A DNA stretch of 64,000 bases, taken from contig CM041779.1 in the NCBI GenBank assembly GCA_023374045.1, positions 150,351,485 through 150,415,484 on the forward strand, given 5' to 3'. The translations under genes and the position numbers were made by a program. Numbering within the stretch: the first letter of the stretch is position 1; every line of letters starts with the position of its first letter. Below are positions 1 through 13,316 of this stretch, in pieces. The DNA comes from Limonium bicolor (taxonomy: Eukaryota; Streptophyta; Magnoliopsida; Caryophyllales; Plumbaginaceae). Below the pieces are notes generated by a model. That model searched no databases and had not been told where the DNA came from. It was given only the letters and a program-made list of their open reading frames with translations.

Positions 1-259
1 GGTAAATACTGTAAAGTAAGTAAACATAGAACACAACCATAACTTATTCAAGTGTCACATAGGACACAACAATGACCATACAAGTGTCTCATAGGACTAT
101 CATTAATAACCAACCAGTGTCACATAGGACATATCAAAAACCAACCAATCAATTGCACATATGCGCAACAAACAAACACAAATAATCATACACGAAACCA
201 ATATAGACTGTAGATATGCAAGTCGCATGTGGTGCTCTACCCCCTTAAAAAGGGTTACG

Positions 260-725
260 CCCACGTACCCCCACAAGTATACACAAAATGAAAAGAAAAT
301 TGTTGGATACTTGTCTCGCATGGAGTCTTCTAACTCCCATGTCGCCTCCTCAATGTCGTGGTTTTACCACAGAGCTTTGACCATTCTAATGGTCTTGATC
401 CTGTTCTCCCTAGTGTTGGAGTCTAAAATGCGAACTGGGGTCTCCTCATATCTAAGTGTAGAATTTAGCTCGAGTGTCTCGGGCTCTAAGTTATGTGATG
501 GGTGAGGCACATATTGCTTTAGCTGAGAAATGTGAAACACATGTGCACTCTCCCTAGCTTAACATATGTGTCTAATCTGTAGGCTAATGGGCCCACTCGC
601 TCCATAATAAGGTACGGTCCTACATACTTCGGGCTAAGCTTGCCCTTCTGCCCAAATCTGAAGATTCCCTTCATGGTGAAACTCTAAGGAAGACTCGATC
701 GCCTACTGTGAACTCGAGGTCTCTC
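260..725 (-). pseudogene. Ty3/gypsy integrase C-terminal (GPY/F and chromodomain-like) fragment
   Basis: On the minus strand the readable pieces run NRRDLEF, then VGDRVFLRVSP, then FRFGQKGKLSPKYVGPY, then HVFHISQLKQYVPHPSH, then EEATWELEDSMRDKYP. This is the usual order in plant gypsy integrases: a basic GPY/F module followed by a chromodomain-like tail. A +/-1 frameshift lies after the VSP motif. A stop replaces one codon before the NHDIEEATWE stretch. The fragment marks the 3' end of pol, so the 3' LTR of the element should begin just left of it. Short repeats containing 'gtgtcacataggac' occur at 50-130, beyond pol. Confidence 0.8.
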
Positions 726-3700
726 CTATTTGTCCGTTTATGAGGTATAGCCCTCAAGAATCTAAGTATTCTCTGACCTGTTCCCTAGTGCATTAGTATG
801 CTTTTATTTGAATCCCGTATGTATGGGTGAAGGTGACCTACTATCTATTTGTGTATAACACACTTTCATTAATCGCCTCTAGTAGTTGTAATCGTCGGCG
901 CTCGGGTCTTGTATTAATATTGGGGCATACTCAAAATCCCTTTCTTTGGTTATCATCTTGTGATTCTGGTATTTGAGTTTACTGTCGCCATATACGGCTT
1001 TCATTTTCAATGTAAAGCATGAGCTACGGTTGAGCCGTGCATCTTATGTATATTATAGAAAGATTTCTTGATATTGTTGGTTCACCAATTATCGGTAGTA
1101 TATACACGATTATTATCGTCTGTTCATCAGGTATACCACAGTAGGGTTCCTGTTAAGGTTTCTAACAAAGTACAGTTTCCTCTCAATTAATCATGTTCTT
1201 GCGGTTGTGAACCAACTCTTGTGAGTATTAGTATAATGTTTCTACTCTTTATATTCTACCATGTTTAGGTAGGTTCCCATTTAATATTGGGTTTTAATTC
1301 ATAAAGAAAGACATGGACGTCGATCTTTCCTTCCAGATGGCAATTTAGCCATAACTTAGAAAGTAGCTTGAGAATAATGTTATTATAGGTAATTTTTCTC
1401 TTGATTTCATATTTAATTCATTAGCATAGTTCATGGGATAATATGAGTATATTTCCCTCATAATTGATTATTTTTCCGACATATGCGGAGTTGTTTTAGC
1501 TGTTAAATCTCCTCGGGGTAACCTGGACAACTTAACTCTTAACTTACACCTCCCACAACTCATATACTTCATTTATTAAATTTTTATATTAAAATTAGGA
1601 ATAAATACTTACTTATCACAAAAATATTTGTGACCACTTGTAAGGAGTCTCAGGAATCATCCAACCCTGACGGGGTCAGCGTCAGTGTTGAACTATCCTT
1701 CCACACCATTTTGTGTTTGGTTTTCCCTTGATCTGACCAGGATCAAGTTCGACCTCCCACGTCAAATATCAAACAATCACATAATTGTCATTTTCAAATT
1801 TTTCTTATCAAACTTTGTGACGTGGTGAGTACTACATTTTTCTCTTGACCACTATACTATTAATCCAATATCTGTTATAACCTATACTCGAATCTAGTGT
1901 ATTCCCAAATCCCCGGAACCATATTTCTTTGATCAAATCATCAAGCGGGGAAGCCAGTTTTTTTCCTCTTGGCATAAAAGGTAAATTCTTATTAAGCATC
2001 TAGGCTTATCCTGTCTAATAACTATATCCATCAATCATTTCAACTCTTAAATCCATCATACAAGTAATAAGTTCCGTCATGGACTTGCATACCTTAGAAT
2101 ACTCTCTTCTTTTTAAAAGGCTTATCTAATATTTCACTTATCAGGGCTTGATTATTGCCTATACTTTGATTATCATCACTTGGAGCAAAGACAATCACAG
2201 TTAGACTTCAAGAAAAGTTTTCATGACTTCATCCACAACTACAGTTCCATAAAGTATTATTTCCCTCCACCTTAAAGCTTAGTTTTTTTTCTTTTTCCAT
2301 CTAAAATCCATAAATCAGGTGAACCATATGTTCAGCCTAGGTTAAGTATCTCTCAATATTAGTACCATCACAAACTAAGGGTTTCCAGTTTGAATCCTAC
2401 GGTTTGGTAACGGGACAATCAAAGCTTATTGTTTTTTCTATCTCTTAGAAACGTGGTTAATCCACAAGCTCAATAGCTTCCAAAAATAGGTCAATTAGGT
2501 GTATCAAATAAAGGATTTAGAATCACAGGGTTTAGCATATAACGTTAGGACGATTTACTTGTAAAACAATGGTTACAAACCAAGGGGTATGTTTCCTTAC
2601 TTTTAAATATAACTTCCACTGACTCTCAGTGTGTGTATTAATTTCAAGCTTTTGGTATAACTGATACTACCTTCACTGTAAGTGTCAAGGAGAGTCATTT
2701 GTTACCATGTTTATACTAAAGTTTATATTACATAGAGGGTTAATCTTATTTGATTTACTGCGATCTGTATTCGCATTCCCAAATTGAGCTGTCATAGCAG
2801 GCATATGCTCGTATAGAACCATAAGAATAGTGTAGGACGATAGCCTCAAAATAGGGTAGGTATATTTAATGATACTTTAGCCCTCTGAAACGTATCAATA
2901 CTCCTCAACGTTTTTGGTTTACTACCTCGAAGTTATATTTATATATGTAGCATTTGGTATTGCTAATTAGGTAGTTCTCCCGACTTCAGAAAATATAGAT
3001 TCAAAGTTTGTTCTCTCCCCTTCATTAATTAGGAGTCCAGCACTGTTATATATTGGTACTAGCTGAGACCCTTGGTATTTGCTCAGGTATTTTAAAACCC
3101 GTGCTTATCCATTATGGATGTTTAGCTATATTTTGAGATCCTGTTTCGCTATTGTCTTATTTCAAGGTTTCGCACTTTCTTCACTCGTAGTTAATAAGGG
3201 ATTGTAAGATTTTCTAGTCTCGCACTGAGCGGTAAGCTCGGTGCCTGGGTATCCCATAAAATTTCAGTGTTTGCTCTTTACGTGCAGGTCTTCATCAAAT
3301 CCTTTTGACAATTATTATTTCGTATTAATTAATGTATTCCTCTTCATGACATCTGCTCGTCATTTAGGCAGGTCATAATTTGGAGTTACTGTAAGTTTGA
3401 ACAGTTGGTAACGCCCTTCGGCGAACCAGGCAAAAATTAACATACTATTCCTCACTGTACTATTTCACACACTGTGTCTCAAGGTTAATCTCGGTTTAAT
3501 ACTTTTAATACTCTTATTCCTATGGTACACTAATCTGGATTCTACACCAGATATTAACGCATCTTCTGACTTTAAAATAATCATGTTCGCCTTATTCATA
3601 CTCTTCTTATCACCGTACAAAACTCAGCATCATCTCCTATGGAGAAGGATATAACTGGTATCCCGATCCTTACCCATACTCATCATATATAATTTAAGTT

Positions 3701-4080
3701 TTGATCCATTCCCATGTCCTGGAATAAAAATCCTCTAAGACTTATCCCCAAGTTCTACATTCATTTATAATAGTTATTTCTTGAGTAGGATCATGCCCGG
3801 GTCAAATTACTTGGCGTTATGCCTCTGGATATTCCCGACCTTCGCTCATAGGCTCAGGTGTTCTCGGTCTCATAGGTAAGGAGAATGAATATCGAAGTAT
3901 CCCATTAGGTGAGAGGTTACCTAAGTTAGGTCTCTCTAAATTTTTGATACTTACTAAACACATATAAGTCTCATCGACTGATAGATATAAACACATATTC
4001 ATGCATCATGCATTAGGTTTAAGTTCTTTACCGGTTTCGCGCTGAGCGCTAGCCTCAGCGCCTGAAGTTCCCACTATGTA
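726..4080. other. No readable gene: 3.4 kb between gag and integrase tail
   Basis: Position and length match where protease, RT, RNase H and the integrase core should lie. I could find no (F/Y)xDD box, protease motif, RNase H motif or HHCC zinc finger in either orientation. Gag and the integrase tail on both sides are still easy to read. A short GC-rich phrase built on 'cgcactgagcg' and 'agctcggtgcctgg' near 3220-3260 recurs in diverged form at 4035-4070. The rest is AT-rich and not open. Confidence 0.5.
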
Positions 4081-5137
4081 CAGGGTATCTCTTCATGGAA
4101 TTATCTCCTTTCCCTTCTGACTCCCGGATGAGGATGGCTGTCCTGCCAGTCCTCTAGTATAGGTGTTGTTCTGCGGTGCCTGGCCTCCTCTAGGTCCGCC
4201 CGCCTCAATAGTTGGTGTTCTCGGTGAACCTCTAGCCCCTTGTATACTCGGCTCCCTGGATTGGAAAAACATTCATACTCCCTGTGACCTTCCTTTTTGC
4301 AATAGCGGCACTCCACCTTTCTTCCTGCGCAATCTACGCCTGGGTGATTCTTTCCACAACGTTTACAGTAATAGCGACGTCGGGTTGGCTTGTTGTCTCT
4401 AGGTGGTGCCGTTCTTAGTGGCTGAGCATCAATAGCTGGGCCGGTCAGACGAGGGACCTGCTCCTTCGTCTTCTGAGGAAATCCTTCCGCCCCTTCTTCT
4501 TTTCAAAGAATTTCTTCCGCTTCTTGCAGTAACCGCCAGAGGTTGCTCCATCATCATCTCCTTAATTGCTCTTCCTTTTCTATCCTTCTGCGTCAGAGTG
4601 GTCGACTCCTGGTTTATAGTCTAGCAAACTGGTGCACCGTGCGTAGTACTGGTCAACTGTTTGACTCCCTTGGATTAAGGTCTCGATCTCCTGCCTTTTC
4701 CTCTGCTTTAGGTGTTCGGGGTAGAATTACTCCCGCAACACTTCTACAAACGCTGTCCATCCAAATTCCGGAGTAGCTCTACTGTGGCCCTCCACAGACC
4801 GCCACCAAACGTCAGTTGCGTCCTTCAGGTTATACTCGGCGATGTCGACCTGCTGGTCTTCTGGAACTCTGACAGCCTTGAACGTCTTCTGGTGCTCTGC
4901 AATGAACTTCTACAGTGCGGCGGGGTCCGGTTCCCCTGAATAAGTTGGTACTCTCGCGTATGCAACGCTCTTCAACCAGTTGGTTTCTCCGGGCCGCGGC
5001 GGGTGGGGTATGGCTCCCGTAATTTGAGCTCCTAGCTGCTGCGCGAAAGTTGCCATGGCTGCTGTTAGGTCTTGTACTGTTGGAACATCCGCCGGTGTCT
5101 CACTGCTGCCTCCACGTGGTCTTTCGCTGGTCGACAT
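4081..5137 (-). pseudogene. Gag of the giant-LTR gypsy element, two CCHC zinc knuckles
   Basis: The start is ATG at 5137 (MSTSERPRGG...). The first 75 codons are open and contain the capsid-type stretch NWLKSVAYARVPTYSGEPDP. Frame changes follow, but capsid-like words continue: ATDVWWRSVEGH, FYPEHLKQRKRQE and TVDQYYARC. Two adjacent CCHC zinc knuckles lie at about 4390-4270: CKRCGKNHPGVDC and CRYCKKEGHREYEC. Two knuckles in tandem are less common than one in plant gypsy gags. The reading frame is broken several times, so no full Gag can be made. The region lies 200 bp after the primer binding site, as expected for gag. Confidence 0.8.
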
Positions 5138-5337
5138 CTAAGATATATTATTATTTCTACTCGGTCGCTACACCGTCATGCACAATCACAAATATGTAAG
5201 AAACTAACTACTAGCAATAAAGATATCCCTAGGGTTTTTCGTTTCTAGGTCACGAATCCTCACACACGTTACCCGTATCCCAATATTCCTATGCTCATTG
5301 TCCTAGACTCAGTATCTTTCATCAGAGCGGTACTCCT

Positions 5338-5348
5338 CTCTGATACCA
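5338..5348 (-). other. Primer binding site, initiator tRNA-Met type
   Basis: The minus strand reads TGGTATCAGAG, the common plant retrotransposon primer site complementary to the 3' end of initiator tRNA-Met. It lies 4 bases after the inner end of the LTR at 5353. This proves the orientation of the element and fixes the LTR boundary. Confidence 0.85.
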
Positions 5349-5352
5349 CTTT

Positions 5353-8300
5353 TGTAACACCCCTAATTTTAAACCTGTAATGACGTCACAATTCGTAGCA
5401 TAATAAATAACAATTCGCAACGGAAAATAAAACTATCTACCTTGGTGTTACACGCCGTTACTCACCCTTGTGAGTAACAAGGCACCCCTACTCTTTCCAA
5501 CAATACAACTCCTCACGCTGTGATGAACAGATACTGAACACTCTAATTATTACAACAAATTCCAACTAAATGAGCAACTAACTGAATACAACATCCTCCT
5601 TAATACAATACAAAATAAAACCAACGGTGTTTGTTGAAAACACTTCAGCTACCCCCGTGTCCCACGCTCCGGCTTGAGTCCTCTTCAACAACCTGGAATT
5701 TTTGGCCCATTGAAGGGCTCAGCAATCGAAATGCTGGTATGCTAAATGTAGTCTTAAATCATTTGGATTCCTTAAGTAGTTTTAGCCATCTTGATATTAG
5801 ATCCATTACATAAAATACCGGTTTATAATGACAACAGTAATAACTGCAAACACTTAACAAACACATAAAAGACCACCTGTAAACATCAGTGTACAATAGT
5901 ACACGACACCAACAACCACACGACAATAATCCATAGCAATAACCAATAAGCACACATTAATAACCCATAACAATCACCAAACAAGATACGCATATTAAAC
6001 TGTACTGTTAGTTAGCCACTTGGCCTTTATCCTTTAAACCAATCATTTAACCTTTTCCAATTAATTTCCACCTCAAGTGTCATGTCAAGTCAAACCTTAA
6101 TAACTTATTAATGGACGAATGTCCCTTGTGTTCCATTGGAACTGTTTACCAGCTGACCCTGTGGCCCTGGTTAATTGACCAATCCGGTCGAACCTGTGCA
6201 CCAACGGCAGTGCCTTCCGCCATCCCCGAATGTGGCTGATGGATTTTGAGTGACTCTCCAATATAGTCTCTCGTAGTGATCACAATGCGCAACCAGAAAG
6301 TCGAAACGATCTGGATTCCTCTCTTTATAAGTTAGCCCGTTTTGTCAGTGACATAATAACCAATCCTTGAGTTAAGACTATAATAGTTGACCATCAGTTA
6401 GGTTCAATAATACCTAAAGGTCTGTTAGTCTTTTCCAGTTTAGATGTATAAACTTCCAGTCATAAGACGTTCGCGTAGAAAATACAACGCAACAAAGTTG
6501 AGCAATACAGTATACAATATCATTCACATAAAATCACAGATATCGCTCTTAAACAATTAACACATAATGTCTGGACCTTAGGATAATCCTTAGGACATTC
6601 AGACCACACAATTAACATACCGTTCACCAAGTAACTGCTAGCTTGACAAGTTCCTGTTCAGTAGTTCCTTCCCGTACGCTGTTATTTAAACACGCAATAC
6701 CGGGTAATATTAATTTAACTATTAATTAAATATTACGGTACTGTCACTGTAGAGTTTATTTACGTAGTATACTAACTCCGTATGTACTTTAGTTTCTCCC
6801 TGTTATTTAACAGTGGTTCTAGGTAGTTCAATAGTTCATTATCTTATGTGGAGTTCACATGTGATAATGAATTTCTATTATACGGTATATCCTTATCTCA
6901 TTATTTATATATTCATAATTATTTCCACTTATTCCTCATATCATATTATTTGGTTATTTATATTATAACCACCTTTATTCCCACAAACTTTATTTTATAC
7001 TCCACTATATACCGTAATTCATAGTTTTAATTCTTTTCTTTATTAAATTACAACATCATCCTTATTAATTCGGTATTTATATTTTATACCAAATAACTTT
7101 TATAAATAACCATATAACTTTATTATTTACTAATTGACCACTTTAATATTTCGGAAATTACTAAAATAAATATTCCAATCTTTATAAATTACCAAATGAC
7201 CACAAGTACTTTTCGGTTTAAATATTAACTTTCATATAATTACAATTTAACCCTTAAAACTTTATATATGTTACATATTAACTTATAAACTATAGTTTAA
7301 CATTTTATTATCCTAAAATACCGAAAAGACCCATATATTTGCAAATTACATTTCCGCCCATATATTAAATTTCGGTTTTCCATTTAAGCTCTTATAATTT
7401 ACATATTCACCCCAAAACTTTTATAACCTTAATATTTATGTCATAAATCATTTTAACCCAAAGTTTTTGGTCAACACTTTGACCAAGACTTAATTTCATA
7501 CTTAATACTTTAATATACCCATAAAATCATATATATTCTCGGTTTTATCCCAAACTTCTCAATAATCACAAAATAGCCCCAAAACTTTATAAAATGTTAT
7601 TTTAACACTTATTTAAATTCACCAAAATTCATAATATTAATTCCTACCTTATATTATACATAAATATACCAAATAACCCCTTATGTTTTCGGTAATTATT
7701 ATTCATACTCTAAACTTTTCAAAATTTACATTTTAGCCTCATAACTTATTAAAATAGCCATTTAAATACTTGTAGCTATTTTTAATATTCCCAAAATTTT
7801 ATAATATAAGCTAATACACTTATATATATTTTAAAACTCATCAAATCTCACATATTGCTCTCGGCTTAAATTTTGTTTTACCATATGGTTTTGAAACTTG
7901 ATTTAAACTTTATAATAAATACATATAAATGTATACAAGCCATATAACACCTCTAAAAATTATGCTAATGACTTAGAATAATTATAAACTCAAAATAGAA
8001 CAAATAATCCTTAGATAATTCGGTTTGAACATCTATGTACCCTACTTAATTTTTTTGTGACACAAATTTTATACCTTAAGGTAATAATCTTACCTTATGT
8101 GTTATAAATTATTTCCTTGATATTTAAACTCAATATTTTCGGCCTTAATATTAACAAGACCTATACATAATTTTTATACCAAAGTTTGAAGCTTAATTCA
8201 AGCTTAAACTTAATAAACCTTAATTAAATAAACTTACCCTTAAATCAAGACAATTCTTGTACTTGATTTTTCCTTGAATTCCAAGCTCTCCAAATGCTAT

Positions 8301-11025
8301 CTTGATGAATAATTTTTGGCTCCTTAAATATATTTAGGAGATCCATTTGTTAGACTTCTAACAAGAGTTTATAATTAATATTTGTAGGAATTTTTACAAG
8401 AGCTTACCTTAGGAATTTAACAAGGTATTTTTGGTACACCTTGGGATGATTGTAGATCCAAGTTTCCTTCATGAAATAATGAAGAGAACATGGTTTAGAA
8501 ACTCTAGAATTCGGCACTAATTATAGACACCATATGGAGGAAGATAAGGATCACCATATCTTACTGAAATTTCCAGATTGCACACTCTTTGCGGTTTTTG
8601 TCACCCAGAACTGAAATGACCACGAAAACTAATGATCCTTATTTGGTTGGAAAGCTAATTCAAATAGGAACAACTTTGGTGTTGAGAAGAATTTGAGAAA
8701 ACTTACGGAAAATTCAGAATATCTCCCGAACTGAGACCTATTGAACAGATTCTCTACTGTGAACCACTTCGCCTTCTTTTGTTCACCCAGAACTGAATAC
8801 ACCATGAAAATTAATGATTTTTATATGTATGGAAAGATAATTAGAAGAGGAACAAGTTTGTTGTTGGGAAGATTTCGAGATCACTTACTGAAAATTCCAG
8901 AATCTCTCCCGAAGTCAGACCTCTTGAACAGATCTGCTACTTGATTCTTGCTTTGTAGAATTAGCTAGGAATTTTGACATAAAATGGAGTTAGAACTTAA
9001 ACCTCCATTGTTGGAGCTTGAAGCTAGGAGAGAAGAAGAATAAGGAGAGGCTGAGAGAGCTTACCAAAATTGGTTGAAGTGAAGGCAAGAAAGGAATGAA
9101 GCCTAAACTCACGTATGAATAAGGTAAGGAAGGAAAGGAATCAACTTGGAAATTATTGTCATTATTCAATGATTTGTTTTGATTATTTGATTTCATAATT
9201 TAGCTACAAAAGTCTCTCCATTCAGACTTGGCATACGGTTGATTGGAAGGAAATTAGTGAAGCTTTTATTGACAATTGAAACTAGAAGACAAGACATGGT
9301 AGGTGTATGTCTCCTTGAATTTTTATAAGTTGATTTGTTCCTTGTTTCTTCTTATATCATACGTTAGTGTGCGGTATAGATAGGCCATTAATTTCTTTGT
9401 TTATTGAACATAAGCACATGCTAGCTAAGTACATATTCTAGTTTGATTTTAATAAGGAAAATCATTTACCTTCCTCCTTGTTTCCAATCGTATTGGTGCT
9501 GTATAGAACATTTGATTTGTCAATATTAGACATAGGAAAAGCTAGCATAATTAGGTAGTTTTGTTTATTGACTTGATAAGCAATCAAACTTCCCTTTGTC
9601 TTAGTCCAAATTGGCAGCTAGTAGACAGCAAATGGGACTTGCTTTTCTTCTTAAAAATCGACAGCATATAAGGTAGTAACATGGGTGTTTTTGTTTGATT
9701 CTTGCAACTTTACATAATTGTAGTCTGGCATTACTTTTGGTGTATTAAATTCATTGCTTTTGTTTAGACTAATTCTTCTTGTATTCTTTGCAGGTCATAC
9801 GTGGATGAAGGCTTAAATTGACTGCAATATTGATATAGTAACATATAGTATAGATAGGGATGAGTCATCTTATCATAAGACAAATTTTTTGTTAAAACTA
9901 GCTAAATCTCACCCAAAATGACGCCCTCCTTGGTGACTAATTGGGACTTATTTTTTATTTGATTTTTGTTACACTATATTGTACTAAGATCATACTAATA
10001 TGTGTAATAGATCCAGCATTTAATTGGTACATTTTTATTATGGTAAAAGATGAAAGTTTTAAGATAAAAATGCTGATTTTAGGTACCTTTTTGTTCTAAA
10101 ATTCGCCCCCATTTTTACTATGAATTTAGTATTGCCATTAATTGATTTAGATGGTCAATTTATCCTCTTTTAATATTATCAACTCGTGGCTCCTCAAAAA
10201 CTTCAAGGTATTTACGTAAAACGCATTTTCATGACACCCGAAGGTGCGTTTTTGTGCTTTAAGGATTAGTTTGAAAATTAATTAGTCGCTATGAGTTTCA
10301 AGTGTTTATTGACATTGTTTATAGTCAATAATAATATGTTAAGGTGTTACATTGAGTTATATGGGGTTATACAAACTTGTAACTCAATTTTCGGGCTAAC
10401 GGGACACTCCCGGGGCAAAAAGGAGCGTTAAGAAATCCCCCCCGAGCTCTTTTTTTATTTTTGAAGAAGTAGCTTGGGAATTCTCTTTATAATGATTAAT
10501 AATGATTTTAGGAACTATAAGAATAATTTATATAGGAGTTCGTGCCACCTCAGCACTCCTCCTGGGCATTCCCGGGCCTTTGTGGGGCCCACAACGGGTA
10601 CCTCCAAGGACTTTGTATCTAACTGGGAATTTAGCATTAGAAATTCGTCTTAAATATTTATTAGAGTGTTATAGAGTATTTAGAATGAAGTGTAATGCTT
10701 TACTTTATTTACTAATGTATTTTCGGGACTTTCGGGCCTTAAGGGGCCCTTAAGGAAACTCCCGGGTATATTATATTTTTACTCAGTTCTAACTGAGAAC
10801 TTGTATCTTAAAGATCATAAAATTATCCTTGGTTAAATTCATATAATGTCCATTGCTTATATAATTGTTTAACTTAAGGTCGGGCTTTTAACGCTCGTTT
10901 CTGACCTTAAGGAGTTTGGTGCGTCTTAACGCTTAAGTGTTTATATACTTTTTCTCAGGGTTTAATAATCCCCTAAATAATACTTATTTACCTTTATTTA
11001 ATTATTTAAATGTTAGGGGTATTTC
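5353..11025 (-). repeat. 5' LTR, 5.67 kb, giant-LTR gypsy family
   Basis: The copy starts TGTAACACCCCTAA and ends TTAGGGGTATTTCA on the plus strand. It aligns end to end with the solo LTR at 32452-38542. The stretch 6880-8200 is very AT-rich and built of degenerate units around 'ttttataaattacca' and 'tttcggt'. The last kilobase (10190-11025) is better conserved between the two copies. This LTR has a segment at about 8513-8945 that the other copy replaces with different sequence, and it lacks the MITE found in the other copy. No long open frame exists inside. Confidence 0.88.
8570..8938 (+). repeat. Tandem duplication of about 180 bp inside the giant LTR
   Basis: Two adjacent diverged copies share 'cacccagaactgaa', 'ggaaag', 'ataggaacaa / agaggaacaa', 'aatctctcccga' and 'ttgaacagat'. 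The first is about 8570-8756 and the second about 8757-8938. The corresponding place in the solo LTR (about 36336-36480) holds unrelated sequence, so the segment was gained or replaced in one lineage of the family. Confidence 0.65.
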
Positions 11026-13316
11026 AAAAATCAATAGCCTCCTCCACCAAATTTCTCTCAGCAATGCATCCCTCTGGTCTATGCTTATTTTTCAGGTACC
11101 CTTTCAAGAATTTCATGCACCGCTCAAAAGGATACATCCACCTAAGGTAAACTGGTTCACATATTTTCGCTTCTCTAGTGAACAGTCAAATGAACCATTA
11201 TGTCAAAAAAGGAAGGTGGAAAATACATTTATAGTTCACACAGGGTAATGACTAATTTGTTGTGTTAGAAATCAAGTTGTTCACGATCTATTACTTTTGC
11301 ACACACTTTACGATAGAATAAGCAATGTCTAGTGATCGTGTGTCTAACATGTTTGGGGAGAATGTTTCTGATAGCCGCTGGTAAAAAATAAGGAGCAAGA
11401 CATGACAATCATGTGATTTCAGTCCAAATAGTCTCAAATATGACATTGATACAAGGCTGCTAATGTTAGATAAAAACCTTTCAGGAACCTTGAGCCCTTT
11501 AAGAAACTGGCATAATTCGATTTTCTCCGATTTGGAAAAAGTATGACAAGATGGAGGTAAGAATACACCCCCATTTTCCTTAGTTTGTGGCTGAAGTTTA
11601 TCTTGAATGCCCATCTCAACATAGTCTAGTCTAGCGTTAATGTCATCTTTAGTCTTCCGTGAAATGTTTAACAATGTGCCATGTAGACTATCAAATACAT
11701 TGTTTCCATGTGCATGGCATCTAGACAGTGTCTAACAAACAAGTCCTTCCAATAAGGAAGTTCGAAGAAAATGGACCTTTTCTTGAACCCGCCTTTGGGT
11801 AAAGACGTCCTAGTTTCCCAAATCGGACGTTAAAATGTTCAACCTTATCAAAAATTTGTTGGCCGGATAGTGGTCTTGGAGCCACGCCTTGTTCTACAAA
11901 TCCGTTAAAGGCTTTTCTTTTTCTGCGAAAATGATGAGTCTTGGGAAAGAATCATCGGTGTCCCATAAAAACCTTCTTATTCCCATGCTTCAATTGACAA
12001 AAGCTATATCGTCCATACAGATAAGACATGCCCGGTGTCCATGTACACAATGACAATACAAGTTACCATATGCTGGAAAATCATTTATTGTACAAAACAA
12101 CATTGCCTTAAGTATAAAAGATTCTTTACGATATGAATCATACACTTCAACTCCACTATCCCACAACATCTTCAAATAATCAATAAGAGGTTTCAAATAA
12201 ACATTAATATCATTACCAGGCTGCTTTGGACCAGAAATCAAAAGAGACGGCATGATATACTTGTGTTTCATGCATAGTTCAGGTGGAAGATTGTAGACCG
12301 TCAAAAGCACAGGCCAAGTACTATGGCTTCCTGATTGATGAGGGCTCATTCCATTCCAAGGAAAGAGCAAGACGTATGTTTCTCGGTTCATAACCAAAGC
12401 TAGGGAACTTCTCATCAATCTCAGCCCATGCATTGTGGAGAATCTGCCGGATGTCTAAGTAACCCATCAGATACACGCTTGTCATTATGTGATGTCAAGT
12501 TTGCAGAATCATTAGGATTTCCAAACAAGCGTCTAAATCTTGGTATAATTGGAAAATACCAAAAAACCTTTGAAGGGATGGAATCTCTTTTATACCTAGG
12601 CAGATTGCATTTAGGATTACAACATACTTTCAACGAAGCATATTCTTTTTTATACAAAATGCAATCATTAGGGCAAGCATGTATTTTCTCATGTGTCATG
12701 CCTATGGAAGATAGGACCTTCTTCACGTCATAAGTGCACCCTGGGAGTACATTATCATCAGACAACAAGTCCTTGATAAGAGACAGCAAGTCGGTGAAGC
12801 TCTTATCACTCCACCCATTGCTTGCCTTTTAGTTATATAACTTTAAAGTGGAGGACAACTTGGTGATTTTTGTACAACCATTGTATAGAGGTTTCTCTGA
12901 GGCACTGATCAATTTAGCAAACATTTCTGGGCAATCTCGAGCTTCTTCCTCAAGATTTTGGGTCATTTCTCTCAGCGTATCACCCTCAAGTTCTTCAAAC
13001 CTCTCAAACTGCATAAATTCCTCAAATTGTTGACTATTAGTTGCGATTCCCCTAACTACTTCCTTCTATCCATGGTATGTCCATTGAGTATAGCCACTAT
13101 TCCATACATAACCAGATGGTCACTAACTATGACAACACTTAATCTACTACTAAAACAACACTCCAAACATGGACAGACGATTTTATTGTCTCCTTCAGCG
13201 TGTTGAAGTACAAATTCGATGAACTTCTTCACCCCTGATTTATATTCTGGTGCCTTAGGATTTGTAGTCATCCATTTTCGATCCATGGTTTTTGAGCTAT
13301 ATGTATCAATGATCAA
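11026..13316 (-). pseudogene. CACTA (En/Spm) transposase, tnp2 type, interrupted
   Basis: Read on the minus strand from 13316. An N-terminal transposase-associated domain comes first (MDRKWM..., KFIEFVLQHAEGD, CPCLECC; 13316-13056). The tnp2 core follows with CPNDCILYKKEYASLKVC, WNGMSPHQSGSHSTWPV, YNLPPELCMKHKYIM and CHGHRACLICMDD-like motifs (12789-11990). Then come the words FFELPYWKDLFVRHCLDAMH in shifting frames (about 11800-11700), the stretch at 11674-11291, and finally MYPFERCMKFLKGYLKNK with RPEGCIAERNLVEEAI (DUF4218), which stops at 11026. The giant LTR starts at that base, so the gene was cut inside DUF4218 and its C-terminus is not in the window. Several frameshifts and stops are present. 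CACTA terminal inverted repeats were not found. Confidence 0.85.

Larger units (their letters stand above)
1..11025 (-). mobile_element. Ty3/gypsy LTR retrotransposon with giant LTR (3' LTR outside window)
   Basis: The element is read on the minus strand. Its 5' LTR is 5353-11025. It is followed by a tRNA-Met-type primer site (5338-5348), a gag (about 5137-4100) and an integrase C-terminal module (725-260). The 3' LTR should lie left of base 1. LTR termini are TG...CA, with near-inverted ends starting TGTAACACCCC and ending GGGGTATTTCA on the plus strand. The 5 bases right of the LTR (AAAAT) would be one target-site copy; the partner is outside the window. The second family member is the solo LTR at 32452-38542, which fixes both LTR ends independently. 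The pol centre is not readable (see 726-4080), so this copy is probably non-autonomous. Confidence 0.85.

Noticed and set aside
161..505. 114-codon plus-strand open frame
   Set aside because: It lies opposite the integrase C-terminal fragment on the minus strand, which has clear family motifs.
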